Assembly (NCBI GenBank): GCA_028117185.1
Contig: JAOHHD010000006.1
Coordinates: forward strand, 1 to 62,607
Origin: Luminiphilus sp.
Lineage (GTDB): Bacteria > Pseudomonadota > Gammaproteobacteria > Pseudomonadales > Halieaceae
Length of the DNA stretch: 62,607 nt
Direction of reading: 5' to 3'
The notes below the pieces were generated by a model. That model had not been told where the DNA came from, searched no databases, and worked only from the letters and a program-made list of their open reading frames with translations. This document shows, in pieces, positions 38,446 through 47,923 of the stretch (its first letter is position 1; each line of letters starts with the position of its first letter). Both the position numbers and the translations under genes were made by a program.

Positions 38446-40815
38446 ATGAGTCACCTGAGTTTAATAACCAAACTAGTCGTTGTGATATTGCTGGGTGTTG
38501 GTTCCGTTTTGATGGTCGGCGGTACCCAGTTGGTCTTGCTTGGCGGCTCTCCTTACTACGTTGCAAGTGGTGTTGCCTTACTCATCAGCAGTTGGTGGAC
38601 CTGGCAAGGTCGGCCGGCCGGCTATTGGCTTTACTGTTGCTTTGCTGCGGTGACGCTTATCTGGGCGATTGCGGAAAGTGGTTTTGACCTATGGGCACTG
38701 CTCCCGCGCCTTACGGTACCGATGGCGTTGTTATTGGGGTTCCTGTTAACCCCGGTGCGAAGGGATCTGCAAATCAAGCCAGTGGGATTTTGGGTGTCGC
38801 CCATCATCTTGTCGACTTATCTATTGAGCCTGATAACAGGGGTGGCCAACGCCCAGTTTACGCCGCAGCCTGGTCTTGGTTTGACGCTAAGTAGTGAAGG
38901 CAAGCTACCGCAGTGGACCCACTATGGGGCGTCTGCTGATGGCGATAGCTATAGCGCTGCAGATCAAATTAACCGCACCAATGTCGACCAACTTGAGCCC
39001 GCGTGGACCTTTCATACAGAGGAAGATGCAGCGACTCAGATTACTTTTCAATCCACACCCATCGAGATCGAAGGGGATTTGTTTTTTTGCTCACCCAGTA
39101 ACAGGGTCTTCAGTATCGACGGCGATACGGGGGCAGAGAACTGGTCTTTTGATCCACAGGTAAATCGCGAAAAAATTCCCTTCTTCGTTTGTCGAGGCGT
39201 ATCGCATCATCGCTCACAACGCGCTGATTCAGTCTGCGCGAGCCGGCTGCTGATGGGAACTGTTGATGATCGGCTGCTGGCATTAGATAGCAAAACAGGC
39301 ACTCCATGTCCCGACTTTGGTGTTGATGGCGAAGTCGATCTAACAACCGGGCTCGGCACGGTCATGCCGGGACACCACTATGTGAGCTCGCCGCCGGCAA
39401 TTATCGGCGACATCGCGGTGGTCGGCTCCTTCATTATGGATAACCAATCCACCCAACAGCCTCCGGGAGTGGTTCGTGCCTACAACGTGCACACGGGTGA
39501 GCTGGTATGGGCGTGGGATGTGCTACATGAGACTGCCCACGCGCGGCTAAAAGAGGGAGAGTCTTATCCTCTTAACACCGCAAATGTGTGGTCGGTGATC
39601 AGCGCCGATGAGGCGCTTGGCCTTGTTTATTTGCCCACCGGTAATGTCCCGCCCGATTTTTTTGGTGGGTTTAGGTCCGCTGAACAAGATCGCTACCCCG
39701 GCTCAATCGTGGCGCTAGACGCTGCGACAGGAAATGTCCGCTGGAGCTTTCAAACTGTGCACCACGACATTTGGGACTATGACATCGGTGCGCAACCGGT
39801 CTTGTTGGATTTTCCATTGGAAGAGGGCACTTCCGCTCCCGCCTTGATCACTGCAACCAAATGGGGCGACGTTTTCGTGCTTGATCGCCGCACTGGCGAG
39901 CCCCTGACGGAGGTCATTGAGAAACCAGTGCCTCAAAACCCAGTGGAAGGCGAATTCTTATCGCCCACCCAGCCATTCTCTGTAGGTTTTCCGAGCTTTG
40001 CGCCGGCAGATTTGAGCGAAGAGAAAATGTGGGGCAGTAGCGTGTTCGATCAGTTGTGGTGCCGCATAGCATTCAAGAAAAGGCGATATGAAGGCCTTTT
40101 CACACCGCAGAGCCTCCAGGGAACCATTCAAAACCCGGGTAATTTTGGGGCCGTTGATTGGGGCAGCGTGTCCATTGATAGCGAGCGAAACTTAATGCTG
40201 GTGAACAGCACCGGGATGCCATTTTTACAAGTACTCTACACCAGAGAGCAGGCCGACGAGCTTGGATTCAGCCTGTGGGGAAGCGATTTAGATGACGCTG
40301 CTGACGACGAAAATTCAGGTGGCATGGTCAGTGCCGCCGCCGACGTCGAAGGCGCGGCGTATCCGTTGAAGGGCACGCCGTACGGCATTACTAGTAATCC
40401 TTTTTTATCGCCCCTTGGATTTCCCTGTCATCAACCGCCTTGGGGGGAATTGACGGCGGTAGACCTCACCACGCGCTCGGTGCTTTGGAAGCGGTCGATC
40501 GGCACCACTGATGGCCATGCGCCTTTTGGGCTGGCGTTTCCGACCGGTGTATTCAATCTTGGTGGCACAGCGGTGACCCGCGGCGGGCTGACGTTCGTCA
40601 GTGGCACCATTGATAATTTTTTGCGCGCATTTGATACCGAAACTGGCGCTGAATTGTGGCGGGGCAGGTTACCCGCCGGCGGGCAGGCGGGCCCGATGAC
40701 CTATGTTTCACCTAAAACCGGCAAGCAGTATGTGGTGATTCCCGCCGGAGGGCACGTCTCGATGCAAACTGATCTCGGCGATGCAGTGGTAGCCTTTGCG
40801 TTACCGGAGAGCTAG
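38446..40815 (+). CDS. Membrane-bound PQQ-dependent dehydrogenase (glucose/quinate/shikimate type)
   Basis: A 789-residue quinoprotein. The first 135 residues form four to five membrane helices as in mGDH and quinate dehydrogenase; the rest is an eight-bladed beta-propeller with tryptophan-docking motifs, starting WTHYGASADGDSYSAADQIN and including ALDAATGNVRWSFQTVHHDIWDYD. It oxidises a sugar, polyol or cyclic alcohol in the periplasm and feeds electrons to ubiquinone. The true substrate is not clear. It lies upstream of the sigma-54 locus, without an intervening gene, but has no sigma-54 promoter of its own. Confidence 0.93.
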   Translation: MSHLSLITKLVVVILLGVGSVLMVGGTQLVLLGGSPYYVASGVALLISSWWTWQGRPAGYWLYCCFAAVTLIWAIAESGFDLWALLPRLTVPMALLLGFLLTPVRRDLQIKPVGFWVSPIILSTYLLSLITGVANAQFTPQPGLGLTLSSEGKLPQWTHYGASADGDSYSAADQINRTNVDQLEPAWTFHTEEDAATQITFQSTPIEIEGDLFFCSPSNRVFSIDGDTGAENWSFDPQVNREKIPFFVCRGVSHHRSQRADSVCASRLLMGTVDDRLLALDSKTGTPCPDFGVDGEVDLTTGLGTVMPGHHYVSSPPAIIGDIAVVGSFIMDNQSTQQPPGVVRAYNVHTGELVWAWDVLHETAHARLKEGESYPLNTANVWSVISADEALGLVYLPTGNVPPDFFGGFRSAEQDRYPGSIVALDAATGNVRWSFQTVHHDIWDYDIGAQPVLLDFPLEEGTSAPALITATKWGDVFVLDRRTGEPLTEVIEKPVPQNPVEGEFLSPTQPFSVGFPSFAPADLSEEKMWGSSVFDQLWCRIAFKKRRYEGLFTPQSLQGTIQNPGNFGAVDWGSVSIDSERNLMLVNSTGMPFLQVLYTREQADELGFSLWGSDLDDAADDENSGGMVSAAADVEGAAYPLKGTPYGITSNPFLSPLGFPCHQPPWGELTAVDLTTRSVLWKRSIGTTDGHAPFGLAFPTGVFNLGGTAVTRGGLTFVSGTIDNFLRAFDTETGAELWRGRLPAGGQAGPMTYVSPKTGKQYVVIPAGGHVSMQTDLGDAVVAFALPES

Positions 40816-40869
40816 ATTCCTGCAATCGTTTGGCTGTATTTAAGCACGTATTAACGGCTCCCCCTCTCT

Positions 40870-40895
40870 CCGGTTGCGGCATCCGTTGCAACCGG
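40870..40895. repeat. Hairpin after the PQQ dehydrogenase gene
   Basis: CCGGTTGC and GCAACCGG flank a 10-base loop, 55 bp past the PQQ dehydrogenase stop codon. There is no T tract, so it is a weak terminator candidate. The GTTGC core recalls the palindromes that follow. Confidence 0.45.
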
Positions 40896-40920
40896 CTTGA
40901 AGACTCCTCAGCACGAATCA

Positions 40921-40966
40921 CGCAACATCTGTTGCGTCATTTCGCAACAGATGTTGCGAAATGACG
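40921..40966. promoter_or_regulatory. Paired palindromic sites, candidate sigma-54 activator binding (UAS)
   Basis: Two copies of CGCAACA-N2-TGTTGCG lie at 40921-40936 and 40943-40958, with centres 22 bp apart (two helical turns). The second is nested in a longer perfect palindrome of 15-bp arms (CGTCATTTCGCAACA and its complement) spanning 40935-40966. They sit about 100-130 bp upstream of the -24 box at 41050, the classic position for an enhancer-binding protein such as the one encoded at 48049. Confidence 0.7.
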
Positions 40967-41049
40967 TGCCTCATTGATGTGTCTGCATCGCTACGTTACT
41001 CACGCCCACGTTTTAAAAGCGTTTCACGGGAGTAGAACTAAGAAAAAGT

Positions 41050-41065
41050 TGGCACGCTAATTGCT
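41050..41065 (+). promoter_or_regulatory. Sigma-54 (-24/-12) promoter
   Basis: TGGCACG-CTAA-TTGCT matches the consensus TGGCACG-N4-TTGCW at every defined position. Transcription would start near 41076, leaving a leader of about 260 nt before the TonB receptor. The upstream palindromes and the downstream AcoR-like gene support a working sigma-54 circuit. Confidence 0.85.
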
Positions 41066-41336
41066 AACTGCATGTAGAGGCAACTTTGCGAGAAAGGCGC
41101 TAACCAAAGTTGATAAGGGTATTTCGGGCGCCAACCGAGACAGGAGTTTGGTCTAGCGATCTTTGGAGCGCTTGGCATCAGTTTAACAATATGGGAAATT
41201 TGAGTACTGACAATGTCATCATTGTTTTAGTTAAAGGCTAAGCGCATGAGCAGTTTTCAGCGCTTTTTGCCTACAGAAAACAGGACGTCCACAGTGGGCG
41301 AACTTTATGGACTGCTCTAAGAAGGTGAATGCCAAA

Positions 41337-43646
41337 ATGAAATTCGATAACAGTAATAAAGAAATAATAAATACGATGGTCGTGAGTGCGCTTTTGCTCT
41401 CGCCGTTCACTGTTGCTCAGGAGTCGGGCGCCAATAGTGGGTTAGAAGAGGTCATTGTGACCGCTCAGAAAAGGTCAGAGTCGCTGCAAGATGTTCCGAT
41501 TTCGATTTCCGCTTTATCGGGCGATCAAATGGATCGAATGCATGCGACGACACTGGAGTCCCTGCAAGGCTATATCCCGAATCTGCAGGTGCACTCGTTT
41601 GCCAACGTATCTCATGGTTCAGCCTTCAATATTCGAGGTATGGGGGTCATTGAGCCAGATCCTAATGGCGGGACCACAGTCGTGATTGTTGAGGATGGTG
41701 TTCCGCAATTTTTTAATATGACCTCATTTCTAGATACGTTTGACATCGAGCGGGTTGAGGTTTTGCGCGGACCACAGGGCACACTGTTTGGTGCCAATGC
41801 CACGGGCGGTGTGGTGCAGGTCGTGAACACCGCACCTAGTGGAGAGTTTGGCGCAAAAGTTGATATCGGGATTGGCAACTATGACCTTACGGAGATCAAG
41901 GCGGCGGTTGATTTCCCCATTACCGATCAGCTATCGGCAAGAATTACTGGAACCAGCGAAGACCGTGAGGGTTACGTCACCAATATTGTTGACGGCTCCT
42001 CGATGGGCTCGCGCGATCGCTCTGGCTTAAGAGGCCAGTTACTCTTTGAGAACGACTCTGGCTTTACCGCTCGATTGATTGCGTCAGTGGTGCGACATCG
42101 CGACGGGGTTCAAGATACCGTGAGTGGTAGCTTGCCGGGCGAGATCACCTATGTCGCCGCGGGCACTGTTTTCCCCTCAGAGGGTCAGCCGAACTCGGCT
42201 TTCGCACCCATGTACCAGCAGCCTTGTGTACAAGCCAATGTTCGCTGTCGCGCACCGGACAAATACTTGTCAGCAAATAGTGACGTGACGGGTGTGTCAG
42301 ATATGGACACTCATGCGGCAACCCTGCATATGAGTTGGGATACTGGACTCGGTGAAGTCACTTCGATCACCGGTTTTAAAGACTTTGAGCTCCACGACCT
42401 CAACGATCAGGATTTCACGCCTGCCTTTATCGATGATACCGAGCGACTCACTTCCGGAGACCAGTTTTCTCAGGAACTGAGACTGAATATGGATCTATCG
42501 GATCGCCTCACAGTCATGGTGGGCGGTTTTTATGCCGACTATAGCTACGATCACTTTCAGGATTTTCGTATCGGATGGGTGCCCGGATTTCGACAGTTGA
42601 CCGAGTATGGCGGCAGTACGGAAACCTACTCTCTTTTTGCCCAATCTTACTTCGATATTAGCGACCGGTTGCGGTTGCAGTTAGGGCTTCGCTACACATC
42701 GGAAGAGCAGGATTTTTATACCACTGTCTCAAACTTTTTTGGCACGCGCGGGATAGCCGAAGATCTGCAGGGCGAGGGTGCTAATCAAACGCCTGGTGAG
42801 TATGAAGTGTTCCTCGGTGATGTGCCGGTGACCAAAGGTGAGTCCTGGAGTAACGTAGGTGGCAAGCTGGGGCTGGATTTCCAAATGAATGAGGACATGA
42901 TGGTCTATGGCTATTATGCCCGAGGCTTCAAATCGGGCGGCTTTGTGGGCCGTATTGTCATTCCGGAAGACTCAGGTCCCTTCGATGAAGAGTATGTGGA
43001 TACCTATGAGATCGGCATAAAAACAGAGTTGCTCGACCGCACTTTACGGCTTAATGCGGCGGCATTCTTCAACCAATATGACGACATGCAGCTGGCTAAT
43101 ATCTACTTCACTGAAGATGCCTTCGGTAACACCGTCAACGGCAACACAATTCTTAATGCGGCCAATGCGGAAACATCTGGTCTGGAGGTGGATCTTCTGT
43201 GGATGCCGACTAACAGCCTTCGAATTAACGCGTCACTGGGGCTGCTCAACGCTGAATATAAAGACTTTGTCTACGGTGCGGATAACCTCGATCTCGCAGG
43301 TCAGACGCTGCAAAACTCGCCTGAAACAACTGCTAATTTAGGTTTGGAATACACCGCTCAGATCCAGAGTTTAGAGCTGCGATCGTCAATCCAATACAAA
43401 TATGTATCGAAGAAGTGGGATGGCAACATTGTGAACTCGCCCAGATCGGAGGTGCAGCCAACGAACCTTGTTGATGTCAATATTGATCTGTCCGATCCGA
43501 ATTCGAACTGGTCTTTAGGTATTTGGGCGATGAATCTTATGGATGAGCGCTACATATCTAACAGCTTCGTCGCGGCAGGTGTCGTGGGGCTGGTGGACTA
43601 CCAGCCGCCGCGGACCTACGGCATGACCTTGAGCCTCAGTTTCTGA
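41337..43646 (+). CDS. TonB-dependent outer-membrane receptor
   Basis: A 769-residue outer-membrane transporter. It has a signal peptide (cleaved near FTVAQ), a TonB-box-like EEVIVTAQKR, a plug domain with LEVLRGPQGTLFGANATGG-type sequence and a 22-strand barrel ending in SLSF with terminal Phe. It is the type common in marine and sphingomonad genomes for scavenging organic molecules. The ATG at 41337 with AAGGTGA is preferred over 41307. It is the first gene behind the sigma-54 promoter, so it likely imports the substrate of the locus. Confidence 0.92.
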   Translation: MKFDNSNKEIINTMVVSALLLSPFTVAQESGANSGLEEVIVTAQKRSESLQDVPISISALSGDQMDRMHATTLESLQGYIPNLQVHSFANVSHGSAFNIRGMGVIEPDPNGGTTVVIVEDGVPQFFNMTSFLDTFDIERVEVLRGPQGTLFGANATGGVVQVVNTAPSGEFGAKVDIGIGNYDLTEIKAAVDFPITDQLSARITGTSEDREGYVTNIVDGSSMGSRDRSGLRGQLLFENDSGFTARLIASVVRHRDGVQDTVSGSLPGEITYVAAGTVFPSEGQPNSAFAPMYQQPCVQANVRCRAPDKYLSANSDVTGVSDMDTHAATLHMSWDTGLGEVTSITGFKDFELHDLNDQDFTPAFIDDTERLTSGDQFSQELRLNMDLSDRLTVMVGGFYADYSYDHFQDFRIGWVPGFRQLTEYGGSTETYSLFAQSYFDISDRLRLQLGLRYTSEEQDFYTTVSNFFGTRGIAEDLQGEGANQTPGEYEVFLGDVPVTKGESWSNVGGKLGLDFQMNEDMMVYGYYARGFKSGGFVGRIVIPEDSGPFDEEYVDTYEIGIKTELLDRTLRLNAAAFFNQYDDMQLANIYFTEDAFGNTVNGNTILNAANAETSGLEVDLLWMPTNSLRINASLGLLNAEYKDFVYGADNLDLAGQTLQNSPETTANLGLEYTAQIQSLELRSSIQYKYVSKKWDGNIVNSPRSEVQPTNLVDVNIDLSDPNSNWSLGIWAMNLMDERYISNSFVAAGVVGLVDYQPPRTYGMTLSLSF

Positions 43647-43979
43647 TCAAAGGGTATGTTCGGCGGCAACACATTCTTATGTTGACCCGGGTAACTGGGT
43701 CATCTGGATGTTCTCCGCTCCCGTTCGAGATAAGGCAACAGGTGGGAGCCAATCGGCTCACCACCAGCTGGTTGCTACCTAGATCAGCGTGAGCGCCATC
43801 TGCATGGGCCTTTAGGAGTGCTCCACGTCTGGCAAGGTCCATAAAAACGCAAAAAGCCCGACAGTGGTATGGGTATCGGTGAGTAGTGAATGAGTCACAT
43901 GACGTTAACGAATAGGTGACCCGAACAGTTGACCCAATGATGTAACGTCCGGTGCAAAGTCTTCAGCTCAGCTAACAGG
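43647..43979. other. Intergenic region, 333 bp, between TonB receptor and SnoaL gene
   Basis: No gene is visible. The sequence has an imperfect palindrome GACCCGGGTAACTGGGTC near 43685 and no matching -24/-12 element. Whether the downstream genes are read through from the sigma-54 promoter or have their own promoter cannot be decided here. Confidence 0.5.
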
Positions 43980-44501
43980 ATGGGATACGAAAAAATGGAT
44001 CCAGCGATACATGAATTGTTAGATAAAAAAGCCTGTGAAGAGGTGCTGATGCGGTATAGCCGCACCTTGGACTGGTTGGACTATCCTGGCCAAAGCTCCT
44101 GTTTCTGGCCAGACGCGGATATCGATTACGGCTTTCTTAAATCGGACCCCGCCGGCTGGTTGGATAAGCTTAAGGATATCGAATCTGGGAGCGCGCGGCG
44201 TTGGCATATGACCGCCAATAGCTTAATCAAAATTGATGGCGGTAATGCTTTTGCTGAAAGCTACACGCTGGCGGTGGGGACCAGCGAAGAAAATGGCCAG
44301 CTCATTAATACCTTGTTCGGCGGTCGTTTCTTGGATGATTTTGAAAAGAGGGGGCAAGAGTGGCGAATTAGTAAGCGCATCTACTTGTGTGATTGGAGCT
44401 GTCAGGCGCCAGATCAAAATCACGTTCTCATTAGCGAAGAAAATCCGCTGAACACGTTGGGTCCGTTAGCGCCTGGCCACGCCAGTTACCGGCCCATGTA
44501 A
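43980..44501 (+). CDS. SnoaL-like / NTF2-fold protein
   Basis: A 173-residue NTF2-like protein with ACEEVLMRYSRTLDWLDY at the start and the cone-shaped fold pattern EWRISKRIYLCDWS near the end, as in SnoaL_4 proteins, which act as hydratases, isomerases or binders of cyclic ligands. A second ATG at 43995 has better ribosome-site spacing. It heads the tight run that includes E1 alpha (24 bp downstream). Substrate unknown; a second SnoaL-like gene lies at 52452. Confidence 0.82.
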   Translation: MGYEKMDPAIHELLDKKACEEVLMRYSRTLDWLDYPGQSSCFWPDADIDYGFLKSDPAGWLDKLKDIESGSARRWHMTANSLIKIDGGNAFAESYTLAVGTSEENGQLINTLFGGRFLDDFEKRGQEWRISKRIYLCDWSCQAPDQNHVLISEENPLNTLGPLAPGHASYRPM

Positions 44502-44524
44502 TTATCGATAGCTGAGAATTCATC

Positions 44525-45511
44525 ATGAATCCAACACCAGAACAAAAACAATGGATGTACCGGTATATGTTGGTTAGCCGTCTTTTTGAGGAGACCATAG
44601 AAAAGATTTATCTAGAGGGTAAGACACCCGTTTTCAATATGGCCAACGGCCCCATTCCGGGCGAAATGCATTTGTCTAATGGGCAGGAGCCTTGCGCAGT
44701 CGGAGTATGCGCTCATTTGAACAAAGAAGATGTGGTGACAGCGACTCACCGACCTCATCACCAAGCAATTGCTAAAGGTGTTGATCTGAAAAGAATGGCC
44801 GCAGAAATTTTTGGAAAAGAGACGGGATTGAGTGGAGGCCGTGGTGGCCACATGCATCTTTTCGACGCTGACGTTAATTTCTCTTGTTCGGGCATCGTGG
44901 GGCAGGGATTGGGCCCAGCGGTGGGAGCTGCTCTGTCTCGTAAAATGCAGAATAAAGCAGGGGTCGCCGTAAGCTTTTTTGGCGAAGGCGCCGCGAATCA
45001 GGGTGCCTTCCATGAGTCACTCAATCTTGCTGCGGTTTGGAAGTTGCCAGTCATTTTTGTCATTGAAGATAATGCTTGGGGAATATCCGTTGCGAAGGAG
45101 ACGGCCACTGCTGTTGACCGCAATGCGGTGCGCGCCGCCGCCTACGATATGCCTGGAGTGTATGTCCCGGGCAATGACCCCGACGCAATTTTTGTAGCGG
45201 CGGGTGAAGCCATTAGCAGAGCGCGTGCCGGCGAGGGTCCGAGTTTGCTGGATATCGAAACGTATCGTCTGGCGGGGCACTTCATGGGAGATGCAGAAGC
45301 CTATCGACCGGAAGGTGAAAAAGAAGATTTGCTCCGTAAGGACCCCATTCTAGTTTACGAAAAAGCGCTATTAGCATCTGGTGATCTATCTGAGTCGGAC
45401 AACTCAGACCTCAAGGAGCACGCCAAGCGTGAAGTGGATGAGGCGATTCAATTCGCCAGAGAGAGTCAGTTCGCTAGCCCCGCATCAGCACTGGATCACG
45501 TTTTTGCTTGA
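44525..45511 (+). CDS. Thiamine-diphosphate dehydrogenase E1 component, alpha subunit
   Basis: A 328-residue E1-alpha of the 2-oxoacid/acetoin dehydrogenase type (AcoA/PdhA-like). The TPP motif GEGAANQGAFHESLNLAAVW, the IEDNAWGISV segment and the early GGHMHLFD block are intact, as is the AEAYRPEGEKED loop. With the beta subunit 42 bp downstream it should decarboxylate a 2-oxoacid or cleave an acyloin and pass an acyl group to the lipoyl protein. The substrate is unknown; acetoin is only one option. Confidence 0.92.
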   Translation: MNPTPEQKQWMYRYMLVSRLFEETIEKIYLEGKTPVFNMANGPIPGEMHLSNGQEPCAVGVCAHLNKEDVVTATHRPHHQAIAKGVDLKRMAAEIFGKETGLSGGRGGHMHLFDADVNFSCSGIVGQGLGPAVGAALSRKMQNKAGVAVSFFGEGAANQGAFHESLNLAAVWKLPVIFVIEDNAWGISVAKETATAVDRNAVRAAAYDMPGVYVPGNDPDAIFVAAGEAISRARAGEGPSLLDIETYRLAGHFMGDAEAYRPEGEKEDLLRKDPILVYEKALLASGDLSESDNSDLKEHAKREVDEAIQFARESQFASPASALDHVFA

Positions 45512-45553
45512 GCCATGTTTTGGCAGTGTTGATCAATTACTGGAAGCAAAAAA

Positions 45554-46570
45554 ATGCCTACAAAAGACAGAAAGCTAACCGTAGCGCGCGCGATGGCAGA
45601 GGCCATGTCTCAGGAAATGCGCCTTGATGAACGCGTATTTGTGATGGGAGAGGATGTTGGGCCATTAGGTGGTGTTTTCGGCAATACGCGTGGTCTATTT
45701 GAAGAGTTTGGCGCTGAACGGGTGCGTGATACGCCCATATCGGAGACTGCATTTATGGGTGCTGCGGTAGGTGCCGCAGCTGATGGCATGCGGCCGATAG
45801 TTGAGCTGATGTTTGTCGATTTCTTCGGTGTGTGTTTTGACGCTATTTATAACTTGATGGCGAAAAATACCTACTTTTCGGGAGGGAATGTGAATGTGCC
45901 AGCCGTGATCATGACTTCGACCGGAGGCGGCTACAGCGATGGTGGGCAGCATTCTCAATGCCTATATGGCACATTTGCGCACCTACCGGGCATGAAAGTC
46001 GTCGTTCCCAGTAATGCTTTTGATGCCAAAGGCATGATGACAGCGGCTATCCGTGATGACAGCCCGGTAATCTATATGTTCCATAAAGGCTTGCAGGGAA
46101 TGGGATGGCTAGGCACTGAAGCCGGTGCAACGGTGAATGTCCCGGAAGAAGAGTACACGGTGAACATTGGTAAAGCGGCGACCGTCAGTGAGGGAGAGGA
46201 CGTCACGATCGTTAGTCTGGGTATGGGGGTGCATCATTCACTCCGCGCTGCCGCACTGCTGTATGAGCAGGGTGTCTCGGCAGACGTGATAGATCTGCGA
46301 ACCCTGGTGCCGCTCGACCGTGATCATATTTTTAATTCTGTCAAGAAAACCGGGCGCTTAGTCGTAGTAGATGAAGATTATCAGAGCTACGGGGTGAGCG
46401 GCGAAATCATCGCCTCCGTGGTTGAGCGGGATATATCGATATTACGCGCTCCACCCCAACGTGTTGCCTATCCGGACATACCCATTCCTTTTGCGCATCA
46501 TATGGAACAGTGGGCTCTGCCCAATGCAGAGAAAATAGTGCGCGCTTGTCTAAGAGCGACATCAAACTGA
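45554..46570 (+). CDS. Thiamine-diphosphate dehydrogenase E1 component, beta subunit
   Basis: A 338-residue transketolase-like beta subunit. It has FVMGEDVGPLGGVFGNTRG, the conserved ETAFMGAAVGAAADGMRPIVE and the C-terminal LRTLVPLDRDHIFNSVKKTGR with PDIPIPFAHHMEQ. It forms the alpha2-beta2 active sites with the preceding gene. Its stop codon overlaps the start of the lipoyl carrier gene (TGATG). Confidence 0.93.
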   Translation: MPTKDRKLTVARAMAEAMSQEMRLDERVFVMGEDVGPLGGVFGNTRGLFEEFGAERVRDTPISETAFMGAAVGAAADGMRPIVELMFVDFFGVCFDAIYNLMAKNTYFSGGNVNVPAVIMTSTGGGYSDGGQHSQCLYGTFAHLPGMKVVVPSNAFDAKGMMTAAIRDDSPVIYMFHKGLQGMGWLGTEAGATVNVPEEEYTVNIGKAATVSEGEDVTIVSLGMGVHHSLRAAALLYEQGVSADVIDLRTLVPLDRDHIFNSVKKTGRLVVVDEDYQSYGVSGEIIASVVERDISILRAPPQRVAYPDIPIPFAHHMEQWALPNAEKIVRACLRATSN

Positions 46571-46824
46571 TGTCTAGCGCTGTTCACCAGGTAACCATCC
46601 CCATTGACCTTTGGGAAGAGGAAGTTGAAGCTGTCATAACAACGTGGTTTGTCAGCGACGCGGCGGAGGTAGATAAGGGTGATCTGCTTGCTGAGATCAT
46701 GGCGGAGAAAATTCAGTTTGAAATTGTAGCTCCGGCGACTGGAACCTTGGTTATTGTGAAGCACCAAGACCAGCTGATTGATAAAGGCGATGTCATAGCA
46801 ACGATAACGGGCGCTCCCGATTAA
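46570..46824 (+). CDS. Free-standing lipoyl-domain carrier protein
   Basis: An 84-residue protein consisting of a single biotinyl/lipoyl domain. Lys47 in the hairpin AEIMAEKIQFEI is the expected lipoylation site, preceded by DLWEEEVEAVITTWFV and followed by VAPATGTLVIV. Unlike a normal E2 it has no peripheral-subunit-binding domain and no acyltransferase domain. It overlaps the E1-beta stop codon. An upstream ATG at 46510 would lie inside E1-beta and is rejected. Confidence 0.88.
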   Translation: MSSAVHQVTIPIDLWEEEVEAVITTWFVSDAAEVDKGDLLAEIMAEKIQFEIVAPATGTLVIVKHQDQLIDKGDVIATITGAPD

Positions 46825-46852
46825 AGTCGTTTTTCAAGAGAGGCAGCAAAAG

Positions 46853-47923
46853 ATGAAAACTAAAACCTCAGTTACTGCAATGTTATCCGCTGTGCTTGCG
46901 TTTTCAGCGGGGGACCTCTTCGCTGAGTGCCCGATCAGTGAGACCAATCCTGAGCAACAGCTCCATGTCACTGGACGGATCCATTTCAATATTAATGTCA
47001 GTGACTTTGACGAAGCTAAGCAGTTTTATCGGACGCTGGGATTTTTGGATCAGGTTGGTCCGTTCCCCGAAACCAATTCCATTGAGGTCAGCAACGGTGT
47101 CGGGATTGACGACCTATACAAAATAAGAGCCGAGCTGATCTATTTGGGTAAGCTGCCTGATGGTCCGGTAGATTTGACAGTTCCGACGGGCCGATTTATC
47201 GATATTATCGAGTGGTTGGAGCCAACCAGATCCGAGCCTCCCTATGCAGATATCAACCATCTCGGGATCAGCTATTTTTCTTTATTTGACGACGATATTA
47301 TTGCTCTCGGTGAGCAGCTAGAGGAAGCAGGTGGGACGGATCTGACCGGGCCCGTGCGGCTTTCAAACGGCGCGCAGCAATCTATGATCAAAGATCCTGA
47401 CGGCACCTATATTGCTCTGCACCAGTCATCAGGTAAGAGCGCTGAAGTCGATTACCTAAACATCAACGTCACTGATCTGGCATGTTCAAAAAAGTTCTAT
47501 GCTATGTTGGGACTGGAAGCAGAAGAAAGTAGTGCTGTGGCAGACAGTAATCTACTTTACGAGGCCTTAGGGATAGATGCTGATATAGATAGGACCGGAG
47601 TCATGTTAAACCACCGTGTTGATGGTTCTAAAATCCGATTAAGCGAGTGGACAAAACCAGTTTCCCTTGGGCCACCGTATCCAGCCCCGATTAACCATTT
47701 GGGATTGCAGCGGATCAACTGGGGTACAACTGATTTGGAGGCAGATATTGCATTGCTCAAAAGTCGTGGTGTGAAGTTCTTGTCGGATATTGCGCCTTGT
47801 TGTGAAGGAGATGCCTCAACATTCGGTTTTATTATTTTTGAGGACCCAGATGGCATTTATAACCAGCTAATGGGTTCGATCACACCTCCCGCGATAGCAC
47901 GCGCTGAGTCCAGCAAGCGATGA
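46853..47923 (+). CDS. Exported protein with two VOC domains
   Basis: A 356-residue protein with a signal peptide (cleaved after LFAEC or nearby) and two VOC modules: HFNINVSDFDEAKQFYRTLG from about residue 43 and LNINVTDLACSKKFYAMLG from about 203. Each ends with an IKDPDGTYIAL- or FEDPDGIYNQL-type strand. This suggests a duplicated glyoxalase-fold protein in the periplasm. The position in the run implies a role in handling the imported substrate; chemistry unknown. Confidence 0.86.
   Translation: MKTKTSVTAMLSAVLAFSAGDLFAECPISETNPEQQLHVTGRIHFNINVSDFDEAKQFYRTLGFLDQVGPFPETNSIEVSNGVGIDDLYKIRAELIYLGKLPDGPVDLTVPTGRFIDIIEWLEPTRSEPPYADINHLGISYFSLFDDDIIALGEQLEEAGGTDLTGPVRLSNGAQQSMIKDPDGTYIALHQSSGKSAEVDYLNINVTDLACSKKFYAMLGLEAEESSAVADSNLLYEALGIDADIDRTGVMLNHRVDGSKIRLSEWTKPVSLGPPYPAPINHLGLQRINWGTTDLEADIALLKSRGVKFLSDIAPCCEGDASTFGFIIFEDPDGIYNQLMGSITPPAIARAESSKR

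Noticed and set aside
41175..41190. Second sigma-54-like box near TTGGCATCAG
   Set aside because: The -12 element is not a match; the box at 41050 is far better.
41246..41320. Short open frame (24 codons) in the TonB leader, with AAAGG upstream
   Set aside because: Too short and without any recognised leader-peptide feature; it overlaps the start of the alternative receptor frame, so I do not call it a gene.
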